Origin: Anseranas semipalmata
Lineage: Eukaryota; Chordata; Aves; Anseriformes; Anseranatidae
Direction: 5' to 3'
NCBI GenBank assembly: GCA_013399115.1
Contig: VXAA01001229.1
Location: 674,891-738,890 of the forward strand
Length of the DNA: 64,000 nt
A program made the translations under genes and the position numbers. Under the pieces are notes generated by a model. The model made no database searches. It was not told where the DNA came from and was given only the letters and a program-made list of their open reading frames with translations. Below are positions 63,488 to 64,000 of this stretch, one piece after another; positions within the stretch are counted from its first letter, which is position 1; each line of letters starts with the position of its first letter.

Positions 63488-63599
63488 CTTTCTGTGGATC
63501 AAGTTTACTTCCCATTACATGATTGTCATTCCTCAATGTCTGTTCCCTTGTTGATTCTGATACCTGGGAGTGAAGGCTGATTGTATCATCATCAGATGG
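63488..63599 (-). CDS. LRCH2: LRCH2 exon A: linker after LRR region
   Basis: First LRCH2 exon seen in the window, phase 0 to 1. It encodes a Ser/Asp-rich linker (PSDDDTISLHSQVSES, then GSKLDPQK) close to human LSMHSQVSE and GSKPDPQK. The acceptor is GTCTTCACAG|CCA and the donor AAAG|GTAATA. Confidence 0.93.
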
Positions 63600-64000
63600 C
63601 TGTGAAGACAGTCACATTTAATACAGAACTTGCATATAAATCACATTATTATATGATTTGCTAATAAATCACAAATACAGACCCTGTTATGAGGAATGGC
63701 TCCCAAGGCAGAGAAAAAAAATCATCAACTCATGGTTTTGTTTTGTGTGTGGTTTTTTTTTTTTGTTTTTGTTTTTTTTTTTACGTTTATAATAGTTTAG
63801 GGAGTGACAGACAACTGTTCAGTTTCCTTTGAAATACAGTATTTTGTTCAAAGAGCTCTAGTCCAACCCTGGTCAGTGGGCTAATAAAACTGCACTTACG
63901 TACTTCCCTAGCTAAAGCCTCCAAATACTTTGACCCTTGTAAAAAAAACAAAGAATCGCAGCTTTATTTCCCATCAGTTAGAATTTGCTTAACTAAAAAA
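63600..64000 (-). other. LRCH2: LRCH2 intron at the window edge
   Basis: Intronic by position. Contains a T-rich tract near 63752-63782. No further LRCH2 exon was recognised before the window ends. Confidence 0.6.

Larger units (their letters stand above)
44714..63599 (-). other. LRCH2: LRCH2 gene, 3' half (continues beyond the right edge)
   Basis: LRCH2 belongs to the family of proteins with N-terminal leucine-rich repeats and a single C-terminal calponin-homology domain. Family members are described as cortical scaffolds that influence cytoskeleton and signalling. Here 14 exons join in frame into about 406 codons, matching the C-terminal half of the 765-residue human protein as I recall it. 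They cover the acidic linker (QEVYDYIDPN), a charged segment (EKEQLL-like, TDLRKIAAQLLQQEQK), the basic segment WQNEERRRSKQIRKEYFK, a Ser-rich stretch (SSRKSSSGNENDE), a helix (MRRKMEHLREEREQIRQLR) and the CH domain. The LRR exons and promoter lie past 64000. The introns hold A/T runs and small duplications but no CR1. Two further phase-compatible segments may be alternative exons. Confidence 0.95.

Noticed and set aside
1..64000. CRISPR arrays, bacterial operons, phage or viral genes
   Set aside because: No regularly spaced repeats, no dense gene packing and no viral protein signature. The DNA is clearly vertebrate.

Overview
The window is bird-type nuclear DNA. It carries two truncated CR1 LINEs ending in the avian tail of ATTCTGTG octamers, multi-exon genes with GT-AG introns, and cytokine-receptor and LRCH-family exons. 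A few Ns and a G homopolymer show a draft assembly. I cannot name the species. No tRNA, rRNA, CRISPR or prokaryote-style operon was seen.

Both recognisable genes lie on the minus strand, in the same order and orientation as I recall for human Xq23. IL13RA2 (about 5.4-20.0 kb) is rebuilt here as one non-coding exon and nine coding exons, matching the ten-exon layout I recall for the human gene. The exons encode a signal peptide, three fibronectin-III-like domains with a WSEWT box, one transmembrane helix and a provisional cytoplasmic tail. Eight coding exons follow the human protein closely. The terminal exon is provisional. LRCH2 (44.7 kb to beyond the right edge) contributes 14 constitutive exons, all phase-consistent. 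They encode the linker and the C-terminal calponin-homology (CH) domain, while the LRR-encoding 5' exons lie past base 64000. Two more splice-compatible segments inside LRCH2 look like alternative exons: 78 nt, and a 21-nt microexon.

Layout: 1-5.39 kb is intergenic 3' of IL13RA2. 5.4-20.05 kb is IL13RA2 and its promoter. 20.05-44.7 kb is intergenic or LRCH2 3' sequence, with two CR1 copies (about 21.1-21.4 and 26.86-27.15 kb), a few exon-like segments of unknown meaning, and an AT-rich stretch that may hold a long LRCH2 3' UTR. 44.7-64 kb is LRCH2. The left part is richer in GC; from about 33 kb rightwards the sequence is AT-rich.

The two genes are not known to act together. IL13RA2 is an IL-13-binding receptor, often described as a decoy, and LRCH2 is an LRR plus CH scaffold protein. 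The points most worth a second look are an IL13RA2 upstream ORF whose stop overlaps the main start (TGATG), the two LRCH2 alternative exons, and the unexpected IL13RA2 tail. I found no convincing evidence of a wholly new system.
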